DNA of 64,000 nucleotides from Myxococcales bacterium 68-20 (GTDB lineage Bacteria; Myxococcota_A; Polyangia; Polyangiales; Polyangiaceae), in the NCBI GenBank assembly GCA_001899635.1, contig MKVQ01000004.1, positions 62,001 through 126,000 of the forward strand, given 5' to 3'. Shown here piece by piece: positions 1 to 9,200 of the stretch (within the stretch, counting starts at the first letter, position 1; each line of letters opens with the position of its first letter). The notes beneath the pieces were generated by a model that was not told the DNA's origin, did not search any database, and saw nothing but the letters and a program-made list of their open reading frames with translations. A program made the position numbers and the translations under genes.

Positions 1-445
1 CAGGTTCGCACGGGAGCACGCCCTCGCTCACGACTCGGGCAGGCTCGACGAGCTCGTCGAGGCCCTACCACTGCGTGATCCTTGCAAACGTCGAGCGTGA
101 CTGCCAAGCCGATCTCCTTTCGGTCGGCCGCGGCATCTGCAAGCAAGCGGCCACGCTGGCGTTCCATGCGAGCGAGCGTCGACCGACGCCGGCGCCAAGG
201 AGAATCGCGATGCGCGGCTCACCGCCCGTCCACTCGGCGCGGAGGCGCAAACCGCGCAGGTCTCGCGGCGACGCGCACGCCCTGCGCCGCACCACTGCGG
301 GCGGTCGGAGCGCTTCTCTACTCAGCACGGGACGCAAGGCGCCTCGGGGCCCGTGAAGACGCGCACGTCGTGCGCCGCGTCGGGCGTCGAACGCCGAAGC
401 TGCAGCCGAATCCGAGCTGGCACGGTCGATGAATGACGACGGCGC
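1..445. other. Stretch without a convincing gene
   Basis: I see no gene I can defend here. A plus-strand frame is open from the left edge to a TGA at 98-100 and could be the last 32 codons of a gene starting outside the window, but its third-position GC is lower than that of the neighbouring genes. The longer open frames on both strands look like products of high GC content. The DNA just before 446 has no clear ribosome binding site. Confidence 0.4.
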
Positions 446-916
446 ATGAAGCGCACGCCCCCGCCCTCCGGTTCGCCGAGCAACTCGGACCTCGACCGCA
501 TCGACGAGCGCGTGGTCCCACCGGGCTTCGCGCTCCTCCGCGCGGAGCACGCACGGCTCGAGAGTGTGTACGACTCGCTGCTGGCAGCCTACCGCCACGG
601 CGATTGGCCCGATGTCCAGGCGACCTGGCAGGTCTTCGAGCCCGCGCTGCGCGCCCACATGGATCTCGAAGAGCGCCTCGCCTTCCCCGCGTTCCGAGCG
701 ACGAGCCCCGCGGACGCGAGCGCGCTCCTGGCCGAGCACGCCGAGCTCCGGACGCTCCTCGACACCCTCGCGATCCACATCGAGCTCCATGCCGTCCCGC
801 TGGCCGACGCCGAGGAGCTCATCCGTCGGCTGCGCGCGCACGGCCATCACGAAGAGCTGGTCCTCTACCCCTGGGTCGAGGCGGCGATGGACTCCGCGGC
901 GCTCGCCGGCCCCTGA
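446..916 (+). CDS. Hemerythrin HHE domain protein
   Basis: This 156-residue soluble protein matches the hemerythrin-like HHE family, four-helix bundles that bind a di-iron centre and sense or carry oxygen or nitric oxide. The expected His and acidic pattern is visible: EHARLE near residue 33, AHMDLEE near 70, AEHAEL near 95 and a final GHHEEL near 133. The ATG at 446 is the second of two close starts and gives the best family length. No partner domain is attached, so a role in oxygen or iron handling is inferred only from the family. It stands 88 bases before the monooxygenase gene on the same strand and the two may be co-transcribed. Confidence 0.75.
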   Translation: MKRTPPPSGSPSNSDLDRIDERVVPPGFALLRAEHARLESVYDSLLAAYRHGDWPDVQATWQVFEPALRAHMDLEERLAFPAFRATSPADASALLAEHAELRTLLDTLAIHIELHAVPLADAEELIRRLRAHGHHEELVLYPWVEAAMDSAALAGP

Positions 917-1004
917 ATGTGAGGCGGGAGCGGCGCGCAACCCCGATCCACTGGCGGTCATCCTAGCGAGCCCGGCGTCTCGTGACGGCGGTACGGTGTC
1001 CCGC

Positions 1005-1988
1005 ATGGTTCCGCTTTCGATTCTCGACCTCGTCCCCGTCGTCCAGGGTTCGACGCCCCGTCAGGCGCTCGAGTGCAGCCTCGATCTCGCTCGCCACGCC
1101 GAGCGCCTCGGATACACGCGCTACTGGGTCGCCGAGCATCACAATATGGCCGGCATCGCGAGCGCGGCCACGTCGGTCGTGATCGGCTACCTCGCCGGCG
1201 GAACGAAGACGATCCGTGTCGGGGCCGGCGGCATCATGTTGCCGAATCACTCGCCTCTCCAGATCGCCGAGCAGTTCGGCACGCTCGAATCGCTCTACCC
1301 GGGGCGCATCGACCTCGGGCTCGGGCGCGCGCCCGGCACCGATCAGCTTACCGTGCGCGCGATGCGCCGAGATCCGCGGGCGTCGGACGAGTTTCCGAAC
1401 GACGTCCAGGAGCTCCGGGCGCTGTTCGAGCCGGTGCGCGAGGGCCAGCGGATCCAGGCCGTGCCGGGAGCTGGGCTCCGGGTGCCGCTCTGGATCCTCG
1501 GATCGAGCATGTTCGGCGCGCAGCTCGCCGCGCTGCTCGGCCTTCCGTACGCGTTCGCTTCGCACTTCGCGCCCGCGTCGCTGGACGACGCGCTCGCCCT
1601 CTATCGTCGGAATTTCGAGCCGTCCAGACAGCTCGAGCGGCCGCATGCGATGGCCGGCGTGAACGTCATCGCGGCCGAGACGGACGACGAAGCGCGGCGC
1701 CTCTTCACGACGCTGCAGCAAGCGTTCACCGACCTGCATCGAGGAGCGCGCGGCCTGCAGAAGCCGCCGATCGACGACATCGATGCCTACTGGACGCCGG
1801 CCGAGAAAGTGTCTGCTGCGAGCATGCTCACGCACTCGATCGTGGGATCACGCCAGACGGTACGCGCCGGCCTGGAGCGCTTCGTTGCGCGGACCAGGGC
1901 CGACGAGCTGATGGTGGTGAGCACGGTCTTCGATCACGGTGCGCGCAAGCGGTCGTACGAGATCCTCGCAGAGCTCTGGGGCCTCTAG
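1005..1988 (+). CDS. Luciferase-like (LLM) flavin-dependent monooxygenase
   Basis: The 327-residue product is a bacterial luciferase-like monooxygenase of the group annotated as MsnO8 or YhbW type, which use reduced flavin (FMNH2 or F420H2) to oxidise small organic substrates. Diagnostic stretches are RYWVAEHHN near residue 45, a conserved [10 protein letters not shown] block near 80 and GLGRAPGTD near 107. I chose the ATG at 1005 because it starts directly at the family N-terminus ([12 protein letters not shown]); the same frame stays open far upstream without homology. Its TAG stop overlaps the stop of fliM, which runs toward it, by four bases (1985-1988). The substrate cannot be read from sequence. 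Confidence 0.85.
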   Translation: MVPLSILDLVPVVQGSTPRQALECSLDLARHAERLGYTRYWVAEHHNMAGIASAATSVVIGYLAGGTKTIRVGAGGIMLPNHSPLQIAEQFGTLESLYPGRIDLGLGRAPGTDQLTVRAMRRDPRASDEFPNDVQELRALFEPVREGQRIQAVPGAGLRVPLWILGSSMFGAQLAALLGLPYAFASHFAPASLDDALALYRRNFEPSRQLERPHAMAGVNVIAAETDDEARRLFTTLQQAFTDLHRGARGLQKPPIDDIDAYWTPAEKVSAASMLTHSIVGSRQTVRAGLERFVARTRADELMVVSTVFDHGARKRSYEILAELWGL

Positions 1989-2836
1989 GGCGATTCGTTC
2001 GCCGGCCGCTCGATCGCCACCGCGACGACGTGGCCGCTGGCCGTGGGCCGACCGTGGAAGAGCGTCGCGCCGCCCGCGCAGATGCGCGCGCGCTCGTCGA
2101 GCGGAAGGGAGAGCCGGATGACATCGCCGACCGCCAGCCGAGCGATCGATTCGAGCGGGAGGCGCACCTTTCCGAGCTCGGCGACGACGTCGAGCTCGAC
2201 GTCGGTCATTGCCAAGGCGATGCCGCTGTCGATGTGCGATGGCTCCGCGACCTCCTCGTCCCTCGTGATCGCGGAGAGCGGGAGCGCAAGGACGACCTTG
2301 CCGCCGCCATCCATCACGAGCGTGAGGATGACGGCCGACCCGGCCTCGATGTCCTTCGACGTCGCCGGCTCGATCGCGAGTGAGAGACGCGAGGCGAGGA
2401 CCTGACCGAACGCGCGCAACATGCTGCCGGTCACCCGCGACGCGAGAGCGCTCTGCGCCGACGTCGGCGCGGCGCCCTGCGCCGTGGGCGACCCGTCCCC
2501 GCCGAAGACTCCGTCGAGGATCCGAGCAAGCGCCGTCTCGTCGAAGAGGACGAGCCCGCGCAGCGAGGCTGCGCTCGGCGAGCCTCCGCCGACCACGCGG
2601 GCGGTGAACGAAGAGGCATGGACGATGCTCCCGTCGCTCGCCAGCTCGGCGAATGAGATGCAGCGCGCTGGCTCCTCGGAGACGGCAACGCGCTGGCGGG
2701 AGAGGAACGGGACCGCACGGCGAAGGGCGGCGCCGAGCGCACCGGAGGCATCGTCGACGCGCGCGCAGGCCGCGCGGCCACGGCCGCCGGGAACGGAGAA
2801 GGCTTCGAGCCTCGTGACCATGGCAACGGAGCTCAT
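1985..2836 (-). CDS. fliM: Flagellar motor switch protein FliM
   Basis: FliM forms the C ring with FliG and FliN and sets rotation direction. This 283-residue protein has the FliM middle domain (LDGVFGGDG near residue 107) and a C-terminal SpoA fold (residues about 210-280, with [16 protein letters not shown]). It is shorter than the usual 320-340 residues, and I do not see the N-terminal EIDALL-type motif that binds phospho-CheY. It is the last gene of the operon, its ATG overlaps the fliL stop by four bases, and no fliN follows. It could therefore be a divergent FliM or a fused FliM/FliN-like paralogue; FliM is the better fit because of the middle domain. Confidence 0.8.
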   Translation of the reverse strand: MSSVAMVTRLEAFSVPGGRGRAACARVDDASGALGAALRRAVPFLSRQRVAVSEEPARCISFAELASDGSIVHASSFTARVVGGGSPSAASLRGLVLFDETALARILDGVFGGDGSPTAQGAAPTSAQSALASRVTGSMLRAFGQVLASRLSLAIEPATSKDIEAGSAVILTLVMDGGGKVVLALPLSAITRDEEVAEPSHIDSGIALAMTDVELDVVAELGKVRLPLESIARLAVGDVIRLSLPLDERARICAGGATLFHGRPTASGHVVAVAIERPANESP

Positions 2837-3342
2837 TGGACGACGAAGTCCGTGACGAGGACCCGCTCCGCGGTGAGCGCGCCCACGGAGCGACAGCGCT
2901 CGAGGAGATCGGCGCGGATCTTCTCCAACTGCGCGGGGTCGGTGACCTGCTCGTGCGTGACCGTGCGGAGGTACGCGAGCACGGCGTCGCGGATCCGCGG
3001 GACGAAGGGCTTCAGATCGTCGACCGTACCGACGCCGAACTCGATCGCGATCGACATCTTCATCGGATGCGTCTTCTTGTTCGTATCGACGAGCGTGGCG
3101 AGGAACGGATCGAGCGGTAGCGTCGGTCCGGGCGGCCGGCTCACGGTCGCATGCTCGGCACTGGCCTGCGGACCACCGGCCGCGGAAGTCCGCGCCGCCG
3201 CCGCGCGGGTACCGCCATAGGCGGCGCCCGCGGCGAGCAGCGCAGGGACGACGACACGAAAGAGCCCGCCGATCGGCGACGGCTTCGGCGGAGTCGGAGA
3301 CGGGGCGTCCGGCGCCGGTGCGTTCGTTTTGTTCTCGGTCAT
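2833..3342 (-). CDS. fliL: Flagellar basal body-associated protein FliL
   Basis: FliL is a single-pass inner-membrane protein that surrounds and supports the stator. The 169-residue product has a Pro-rich cytoplasmic N-terminus, one membrane segment at about residues 26-45 and a periplasmic domain from about 75 on, with the family features DPFLATLVD, MKMSIAIEF and a C-terminal VLVTDFVVQ. The ATG at 3342 lies 31 bases after flgE, and the stop overlaps the fliM start (ATGA). Length is in the normal range. Confidence 0.88.
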   Translation of the reverse strand: MTENKTNAPAPDAPSPTPPKPSPIGGLFRVVVPALLAAGAAYGGTRAAAARTSAAGGPQASAEHATVSRPPGPTLPLDPFLATLVDTNKKTHPMKMSIAIEFGVGTVDDLKPFVPRIRDAVLAYLRTVTHEQVTDPAQLEKIRADLLERCRSVGALTAERVLVTDFVVQ

Positions 3343-3373
3343 GACTGGCTCTTCGGTTGCGCTGTTCGAACGT

Positions 3374-4663
3374 TCACTGCTTGATGGCCATCAGCTCCTG
3401 GAGCATCTGATCGGCTGTCGTGATCGTCTTGCTGTTCGCCTGGAACGATCGCTGATGCGCGATCAGGCCGACGAACTGCTCGGCGATGTCGACGTTCGAC
3501 TGCTCGAGCGCCCCCGCCGCCAGCGCACCGCGGCCACCTTCGCCGGCGATTCCGAGCGCGGCCTCGCCGGAGTCACGCGTGGCGACCCACATGTTCTGTC
3601 CGGCGCGGCCGAGGCCGTCGTTCGAGCGGAACTTCGCGATCGCGAGCTTCCCCGCCGCGACCGTCTGACCATTCGAGTAGACCCCGCTCACCGTACCATC
3701 AGCGTCGATCTTCACTCCCGCGAGGTCGCCGGAGCTGTAGCCGTCCTGTGACTGCGCGCTGATCGCGCTCGCCGAACCGAACTGCGTCGTACCGCCGAGG
3801 CCCGTACCGCCCGCGGCGATCGAGGTGCCGAAGTCGAAGTCGAGCACCTGATTCGGCGTCGCGCCGTTGAAGCTGATCGGGGCCGGTCCGCCCCACTGGA
3901 TGTCCTGGAGCGCACCGGCGGAGTCGAACGTCATCTGGCCAGTGGCGAACTCGACGTTCTCGCCCGGATTGGCGCCCGCAACCTCGTCGCCCTTCGCCAG
4001 CGCGTGGACATCCCACGTCCCGGCGCCGGTCTTGGAGAAGTAGAGATCGACCGAGTGCGACTTGCCGAGCGAGTCGTAGACGGTCATCGTGGTGGAGAAG
4101 TTCGACGACGCTCCCGGGTTCTGCGGATCCCACGGGGTCGTCGGCGGCGTCGCGGAAGCGTCGAGGTTCGCCGTGACCGAGATCTTCGCGCTCGGCTTGG
4201 GCGGGAGCTGCGCGGTCGAGAGCTGGATCGCGCCCACCTTCCCGTCGAACCTCCCGCTCGCGTTCGCGCTGTAGCCCTGCACCTCCATCCCCTGCGGATT
4301 CACGAGGACGCCGTCGTGGCGGACCGTGAGCTGGCCGGCGCGCGTGTAGAAGTTGCCGCTGACGCCGCCGAGCGTGCCGTTGACGACGAAGAAGCCGTCA
4401 CCCGAGAGCGCGACATCCGTCGCTTGCCCGGTGTTCATGAGCGCGCCCTGCGCGAAGATCTGCTGCGCCCGGCCGAGACGAACACCTCCGCCGGCGTTGT
4501 CGGGCGCACCGATCGCTCCGCCGAGGACGTTCTCGAACGTCGCGCGCGTGCGCTTGAAGCCGACCGTGTTCGTGTTGGCGATGTTCTCGCCGACGATGCT
4601 CAGCGTGTTGCTCTCCGCGGAGAGGCCGGAGACGCCCGCATACATGGCCTTCGTGATGCTCAT
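3374..4663 (-). CDS. flgE: Flagellar hook protein FlgE
   Basis: FlgE polymerises into the hook. The 429-residue product starts with the axial-protein heptad region (MYAGVSGLSAESNTLSIVG, then NIANTNTVGFKRTR) and ends with the matching C-terminal helix (QRSFQANSKTITTADQMLQ). The centre has the Gly/Ala/Ser-rich beta domains of the hook surface. The start at 4663 is preceded by a strong GGAGG ribosome binding site that lies inside the end of flgD, and the ATG overlaps the flgD stop by three bases. Size is typical. It is placed after fliK and flgD, as expected for hook assembly genes. Confidence 0.95.
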   Translation of the reverse strand: MSITKAMYAGVSGLSAESNTLSIVGENIANTNTVGFKRTRATFENVLGGAIGAPDNAGGGVRLGRAQQIFAQGALMNTGQATDVALSGDGFFVVNGTLGGVSGNFYTRAGQLTVRHDGVLVNPQGMEVQGYSANASGRFDGKVGAIQLSTAQLPPKPSAKISVTANLDASATPPTTPWDPQNPGASSNFSTTMTVYDSLGKSHSVDLYFSKTGAGTWDVHALAKGDEVAGANPGENVEFATGQMTFDSAGALQDIQWGGPAPISFNGATPNQVLDFDFGTSIAAGGTGLGGTTQFGSASAISAQSQDGYSSGDLAGVKIDADGTVSGVYSNGQTVAAGKLAIAKFRSNDGLGRAGQNMWVATRDSGEAALGIAGEGGRGALAAGALEQSNVDIAEQFVGLIAHQRSFQANSKTITTADQMLQELMAIKQ

Positions 4664-5340
4664 CGATCTGTTCCTCCTACGCTCACCAGCTCCGAGATTG
4701 GAGCCGTGACTCCGGAGTCGAGAATGAGCTCCGGGTAACCCTTTTCGAACGACACCTTGACCACCTTGCCGCTCACGTCCTGGGACGTGTTCACGGACTT
4801 GCCGTCGGCCGTGCTCGCCTCGACCTTGATCGAGTAGGTGCCCTTGGCGACCGGCTGTCCCGCATCGTCCTTGCCGTCCCACGAGATCGGCATCGCTCCC
4901 TCGCCGTGCGCGCCCATCTCGAGCGTGCGCACCGTCTTTCCGGAAGCGTCCTGGATGCGAACGGTGACCTTCGCGGCCGGCGCATCGAGATTGATGCTGG
5001 CGCCGGTCGCGGTGAGCCCGTCGAAGGCGATCCCGTTCCCGCGTACCGTGACGTCCTTCCCGACCAGCCCCGCCGCCTCGTTGCTCGCAAGGCCGGTCAT
5101 CTGCGCCGAGAGCACGTCGAGCTTCGCGGACTGAGCGATCGACTGCTCGACCATGGCGAACTGCGAGAGCTGCGCCACGAACTCGGTCCCCTCGGTCGGC
5201 TTGAGAGGGTCCTGATGGGCGAGCTGCGCGACGAGGAGCTTCAGGAAGGCGTCCTTGTCGAGCGCTGCCTTGTCCTTCGGTTCGGACGTCGTGCTCGTCG
5301 CGTTGGTGCCTGTCGTGCCGGTGACGGAGGGAAGCGCCAT
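4660..5340 (-). CDS. flgD: Flagellar hook capping protein FlgD
   Basis: FlgD caps the growing hook and guides FlgE polymerisation. The N-terminal motif is clear: KDAFLKLLVAQLAHQDPLKP followed by EFVAQLSQFAMVEQ (residues about 32-72), and the C-terminal half is the FlgD Ig-like/tudor region (VRIQDASGKTVRTLEMG, ISWDGKDDAGQPVAKGTYS). I give the ATG at 5340 (226 residues); a TTG at 5352 in the same frame overlaps the fliK stop and would add four residues, which fits the coupled style of this operon. Neither has a clear Shine-Dalgarno sequence. Confidence 0.93.
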   Translation of the reverse strand: MALPSVTGTTGTNATSTTSEPKDKAALDKDAFLKLLVAQLAHQDPLKPTEGTEFVAQLSQFAMVEQSIAQSAKLDVLSAQMTGLASNEAAGLVGKDVTVRGNGIAFDGLTATGASINLDAPAAKVTVRIQDASGKTVRTLEMGAHGEGAMPISWDGKDDAGQPVAKGTYSIKVEASTADGKSVNTSQDVSGKVVKVSFEKGYPELILDSGVTAPISELVSVGGTDR

Positions 5341-5348
5341 GCCCAAGG

Positions 5349-6698
5349 TCAAAGCACGATCCGGACCCGCGCCGGATGGCGGCGGAGCGTCGGTTTTCCG
5401 GCGCTCTCACCGGGGGAACGAGCGCGCGTTCCCTCGTTGTCCTCGCGGCGCTCGTGGCCCGCCTCGCCCTGGCTTCGCGCGGGATCGCCCGACGTCCGGG
5501 CGTCGCTCCGGAGATCTGCGGGCGCATCGACGAAGACGCGCGCCTCGGGGATCTCGCGATGTACGTGCGCCGACAGCTCGGGCGAATGCGCGTGGATCAC
5601 CTGCTTCGCATGGCCTTCGTCCGCCTGGACGTGCACGTCGATCCTGTCGGCGCCCGCGACCGCTCGAACCTCGACCCGCCCGAGCTCGGGCACCACGATC
5701 TGCCCGTGAGCCTCGCCGGTGAGCGCGCGGCGGTGGCCGGCCGCCTCCGCAGCGCGGATCCCGAGCTCCGCTCTCCCGTCGCCCGACCTCGTCGAGGCCT
5801 CGACGGGCGCCGGAACCGTGACGTCCGCCATCGTCTTGACGGTCTCCGCCGGCGCCTCGACGCCCGCCGGAGGCGTGACGGCGCGCGGCTCGATCACCGG
5901 CGACGTGACCTCGGGCGAGAACGCATCGAGCGCCTCGGCGGACCTGGGGAGCCGCTTCCCCTTCGGGCTCGGCGTCTCCGCTTCCGTCGTACGCGCACCG
6001 GCGAGCGCCGCGGACGCGCGCAGCGGCGACGTTTCGGCGCCGTCCACGGGCTGGAGCGCCGCACGCGGGGTCGACGGGGTCGACGGTTCTACGGGCCGCG
6101 CGCCACCCGCGACTGCGGGCTCGTTCGCGGCGGCCTCCGCCGGGCCGGAGCTCTGCACCACCTCCCGACCGAGCGAAGTCGTCTCGAGCGCGCGCTGCGG
6201 AGCAGACTGCGCGCTCGATGTGTGATCGTCGCGCGGCGTGTCGACACGCGAAGCCACGACCTCGGCCTCCAGCGTCGTCGCTGTCTGCGTCCCGTCCTGA
6301 GCGTTGTCGATCGCCGGAGCGATCGAGCCGGACGCGTCCATCGTACTGGTGGCGGGCGCCGGAGCGGGCGGATCGAACAGGTCCATCGCGCTCGTGATCG
6401 CTGCCGACCCGGCCGCCTCCGCAGGCGACGGCTCGATGGGGATCGCCCCCGTGATCGACAGCATCAGATTCACGGGAGCCATGGGCGGGGGCGGGTCGAG
6501 CATCGGGAACGGAACGAAGTCGGAGGTCTCGCGTTCCTCCTCGTTCTCGACCGACTCTGCGTCTTCCCATTCGGATGCCAGCGTCGCGTCGAACTCGGCG
6601 CGGCTCGGCCCCGGCGATCGAGGCCCTGACGCGCTCGCCGGGCACGCGTGATCGATCACTGCGAAGGCGATGGCCTTCGCACCGGACACGTTATTCAT
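5349..6698 (-). CDS. fliK: Flagellar hook-length control protein FliK
   Basis: FliK measures hook length and switches the export apparatus from hook to filament substrates. The 449-residue product has a long Ala/Pro/Glu-rich, probably disordered N-terminal two thirds and a compact C-terminal domain at about residues 330-400 with the pattern ELGRVEVRAVAGADRIDVHVQ, followed by a charged, Arg-rich tail. The order fliJ-fliK-flgD supports the call. The ATG at 6698 follows a purine-rich stretch (AGAGGAGCAG in the minus strand). The divergent middle part is normal for FliK, so the name rests on the C-terminal domain and position. Confidence 0.8.
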   Translation of the reverse strand: MNNVSGAKAIAFAVIDHACPASASGPRSPGPSRAEFDATLASEWEDAESVENEEERETSDFVPFPMLDPPPPMAPVNLMLSITGAIPIEPSPAEAAGSAAITSAMDLFDPPAPAPATSTMDASGSIAPAIDNAQDGTQTATTLEAEVVASRVDTPRDDHTSSAQSAPQRALETTSLGREVVQSSGPAEAAANEPAVAGGARPVEPSTPSTPRAALQPVDGAETSPLRASAALAGARTTEAETPSPKGKRLPRSAEALDAFSPEVTSPVIEPRAVTPPAGVEAPAETVKTMADVTVPAPVEASTRSGDGRAELGIRAAEAAGHRRALTGEAHGQIVVPELGRVEVRAVAGADRIDVHVQADEGHAKQVIHAHSPELSAHVHREIPEARVFVDAPADLRSDARTSGDPARSQGEAGHERREDNEGTRARSPGESAGKPTLRRHPARVRIVL

Positions 6699-6754
6699 CG
6701 CTGCTCCTCTGCTCCTCTGTTCTCTGGCCGCGGCTCTCGAGCGCTCGCCCGCTC

Positions 6755-7186
6755 TCAGCCCGCGCGCTGGCTCCGTGCCGCGACCTCGTCCTCGGCGATG
6801 CGCTCTCGCTGCCGGAGCTCTGCGTCGTGCTCTCGCGTGGTCTTCTCGAGCCACGTCTCGAACCGGCGAAGCTCGATGCGCGCCTCGGTCATCGTCTCGC
6901 GGGCGACGGCCTCCGCGGCCCGAGCCACCGCGTACTGGTGCTCGGCCTGCTCGATCGCGCGGCGCAGCCCGCGGATCTGCAGGTCCCGGAACTCGAGCTC
7001 GAAGACGACGCCGATGTGCTCGTTGGCGTCGACGGCCGCGAGCCAGGCTCGTTCGGCGTCGCTCCGCACTCGATCCGCAGCCACGCTCCGGGCGTGTGCG
7101 GCGACGTGCGCGAGCTCCGCGGATTCGGCGGCGCGACGCTTCATCTCGATCAGACGGCCAATCGTCTTCATCTGCTTCGTCTTCAT
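6755..7186 (-). CDS. fliJ: Flagellar export protein FliJ
   Basis: FliJ is the coiled-coil stalk that couples the FliI ATPase ring to FlhA. The 143-residue product is almost entirely charged, heptad-like alpha helix with no membrane segment, as in the family. It starts two bases after the fliI stop and precedes fliK. Sequence conservation of FliJ is weak, so the call depends on length, coiled-coil character and the invariant fliI-fliJ-fliK order. Confidence 0.82.
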   Translation of the reverse strand: MKTKQMKTIGRLIEMKRRAAESAELAHVAAHARSVAADRVRSDAERAWLAAVDANEHIGVVFELEFRDLQIRGLRRAIEQAEHQYAVARAAEAVARETMTEARIELRRFETWLEKTTREHDAELRQRERIAEDEVAARSQRAG

Positions 7187-7188
7187 CG

Positions 7189-8508
7189 TCAGCGTGACCT
7201 CTCGGAGATCGTTCGGAGTCGGGCGATCGTCTCGCCGCGCGACGTCGCCTCGTCAGGGCTTTGTCGCAGCAGCGATTCGATCGCCGGCTGCAACGTCCGC
7301 GCCGCGTCCACGCGAACATCGGAGCCCGGGACATAAGCGCCGATCTGGATCAGGTCGGCCGCCTCCTCGTAGGCGGCGAGGAGCTCGCGCACACGTGCCG
7401 CCGCCGCGACATGCTCCGGAGCGGAGACGTCACGCGCCACTCGCGAGACGCTGCGGAGGACATCGATCGCCGGGTGGTGGCCGCGGTCGCCGAGCTTGCG
7501 GGAGAGGATGACGTGACCGTCGAGGATCCCGCGCACCGTGTCGGCGATCGGATCGTTCATGTCGTCGCCCTCGACGAGCACGGTATAGACCGCGGTGATC
7601 GACCCGGGCCCGCTGTCGCGACCGGCTCGCTCGAGCAGCGGCGGGAGGGCCGCAAAGACCGTCGGCGTGTAGCCCTTGGTGAGCGGGGGCTCGCCCGCTG
7701 CGAGCGACGCCTCGCGGAGGGCCATCGCGTAGCGCGTGACCGAATCCATGACGAGGAGCACCCGCTTGCCCTGTTTGCGGAAGTGCTCCGCGATCGCCGT
7801 GGCCCGTAGAGCTCCGCGGACCCGGACGAGCGGCGGCGCATCGCTCGTCGCCGCGACGACGACGCAGCGGGAGAGGCTCTCGGGGCCGATCGCGTGGCGG
7901 ACGAAGTCGCCGACCTCGCGACCGCGCTCGCCGATCAACGCGGCGACGATGACGTCGGCATCGGCGTGACGGCAGAGCATACCGAGGAGCGTGCTCTTGC
8001 CGACACCGGTGCCGGCGAAGAGGCCGATGCGCTGGCCTTCGCCGAAGGCGAGCAGCGCATCGAGCGCTCGCACGCCCGTCTCGAGCGGCTTGCCGATCGG
8101 GCGGCGCGCGAACGGCGGCGGCGGCTCGGCGTGGAGCGCAGCGCGCGCACCGCAACGAGGCGGAGGCCGCTGATCGAGGGGCCGGCCGAAGGCGTCGATC
8201 ACGCGACCGAGAAGAGCCTCACCGACCTCGGCGCTCGCCTCGCTCGTGCGGAGACGTACGCGGTCGCCGGGGGAGATCCCGGACGTCGGCCCGAGCGGCG
8301 CTGCGAGGAGGCGATCGTCGCGAAAGCCGATCACCTCGAGGGTGACGCGGCGAACCGGAAGGTCGATCTCGAGCTCGCGCCCGACCGCAGCCCGGAGGCC
8401 GGAGATCTCGACGAGCAGGCCGACGACCTTCTCGACGCGTCCCTCAGCACGCGCGAGCGGCGCGACGCGTGCGGCCGCTTCGTAGCTCGACAGATCGATC
8501 ATGGTCAT
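7189..8508 (-). CDS. fliI: Flagellum-specific ATPase FliI
   Basis: FliI is the hexameric ATPase of the flagellar type III export system. In the 439-residue product the Walker A motif is AGTGVGKS at residues 165-172, with the FliI/YscN signatures GERGREVGDF, LLVMDSVTRYAMALRE (Walker B) and the downstream SITAVYTVLVEGDDMNDPIAD. The ATG at 8508 overlaps the fliH stop (ATGA); a second in-frame ATG lies two codons further on. Length is normal for FliI and the YscN-type homologue is excluded by the flagellar neighbours. Confidence 0.97.
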   Translation of the reverse strand: MTMIDLSSYEAAARVAPLARAEGRVEKVVGLLVEISGLRAAVGRELEIDLPVRRVTLEVIGFRDDRLLAAPLGPTSGISPGDRVRLRTSEASAEVGEALLGRVIDAFGRPLDQRPPPRCGARAALHAEPPPPFARRPIGKPLETGVRALDALLAFGEGQRIGLFAGTGVGKSTLLGMLCRHADADVIVAALIGERGREVGDFVRHAIGPESLSRCVVVAATSDAPPLVRVRGALRATAIAEHFRKQGKRVLLVMDSVTRYAMALREASLAAGEPPLTKGYTPTVFAALPPLLERAGRDSGPGSITAVYTVLVEGDDMNDPIADTVRGILDGHVILSRKLGDRGHHPAIDVLRSVSRVARDVSAPEHVAAAARVRELLAAYEEAADLIQIGAYVPGSDVRVDAARTLQPAIESLLRQSPDEATSRGETIARLRTISERSR

Positions 8509-9200
8509 CGCTCCCGGTCGACGCCGAGGGCGTCGGAGATCGCGGCGATCCGCTCACCTGCGCCGATCGGAACGACGGTCGCTCCTTCGCGCAGCTCGCA
8601 CGAGCCCGGACGGAGCGCGTCGTCGACGACGACCTTCGCCGCCGTTGCCGTGCCCTCGAGCGCGTCGCGCGAAATGGCGGCCGCGATGTCGGGCGCGACG
8701 GCGACGACCACGGCCTCCTTGCCGGGCAGGGCCGCGAAGCCCTCGCGGATCCATCCGAGCACGAGCGCCGGATCGGTAGCGAGCTCACGTCCCACGATCC
8801 GGGAAGCGACGGTCACGGCCAGACGGACGATCTCCGGCTCGCTCTCCTCGAGCACGCGCGCCCGCACCGAGGCGAGCTCGACGGCGAGCCGCGCTGTCTC
8901 CTCGCGAAGCGCCAGGAGCTCGTCTTCGAGCTCGAGCTCGCGTCCGGTCTGGATGATCGGCGACGGCGGCGGCACCGAGACCCGCTCGATCGGGATCGGG
9001 ACGATCGCCGGCGCAATGACCGACGGCACGTTCTCACGCCCGCGCTCCGAAGGCGGCGGGGTCGACGGCGCGCGCACCTGGGACTGAGCGCACGCGGGCA
9101 GGACCCCGCGCGGCATCCCGATCCACGAGGGGCGCCCCGAGACGCGCGGGGCGCCTGGGCGCGTCCACGGCGCAGGCGTGATCCGGCGCGCGGCGCCCAT
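8505..9200 (-). CDS. fliH: Flagellar assembly protein FliH
   Basis: FliH dimers hold FliI inactive and dock it to the C ring. The 231-residue product has a Pro-rich N-terminus, a helical central part (about residues 88-125, Glu/Arg-rich) and a C-terminal V-type ATPase subunit E-like domain with VTVASRIVGREL, REGFAALPG and GSCELREGATVVPIGAG. The ATG at 9200 overlaps the last base of the fliG stop; a GTG at 9203 is also possible. Position between fliG and fliI is standard. Confidence 0.88.
   Translation of the reverse strand: MGAARRITPAPWTRPGAPRVSGRPSWIGMPRGVLPACAQSQVRAPSTPPPSERGRENVPSVIAPAIVPIPIERVSVPPPSPIIQTGRELELEDELLALREETARLAVELASVRARVLEESEPEIVRLAVTVASRIVGRELATDPALVLGWIREGFAALPGKEAVVVAVAPDIAAAISRDALEGTATAAKVVVDDALRPGSCELREGATVVPIGAGERIAAISDALGVDRER

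Noticed and set aside
65-1006. 313-codon open frame on the minus strand
   Set aside because: It lies across the hemerythrin gene and the non-coding left end, has an Arg-rich composition and no domain; it is a by-product of high GC.
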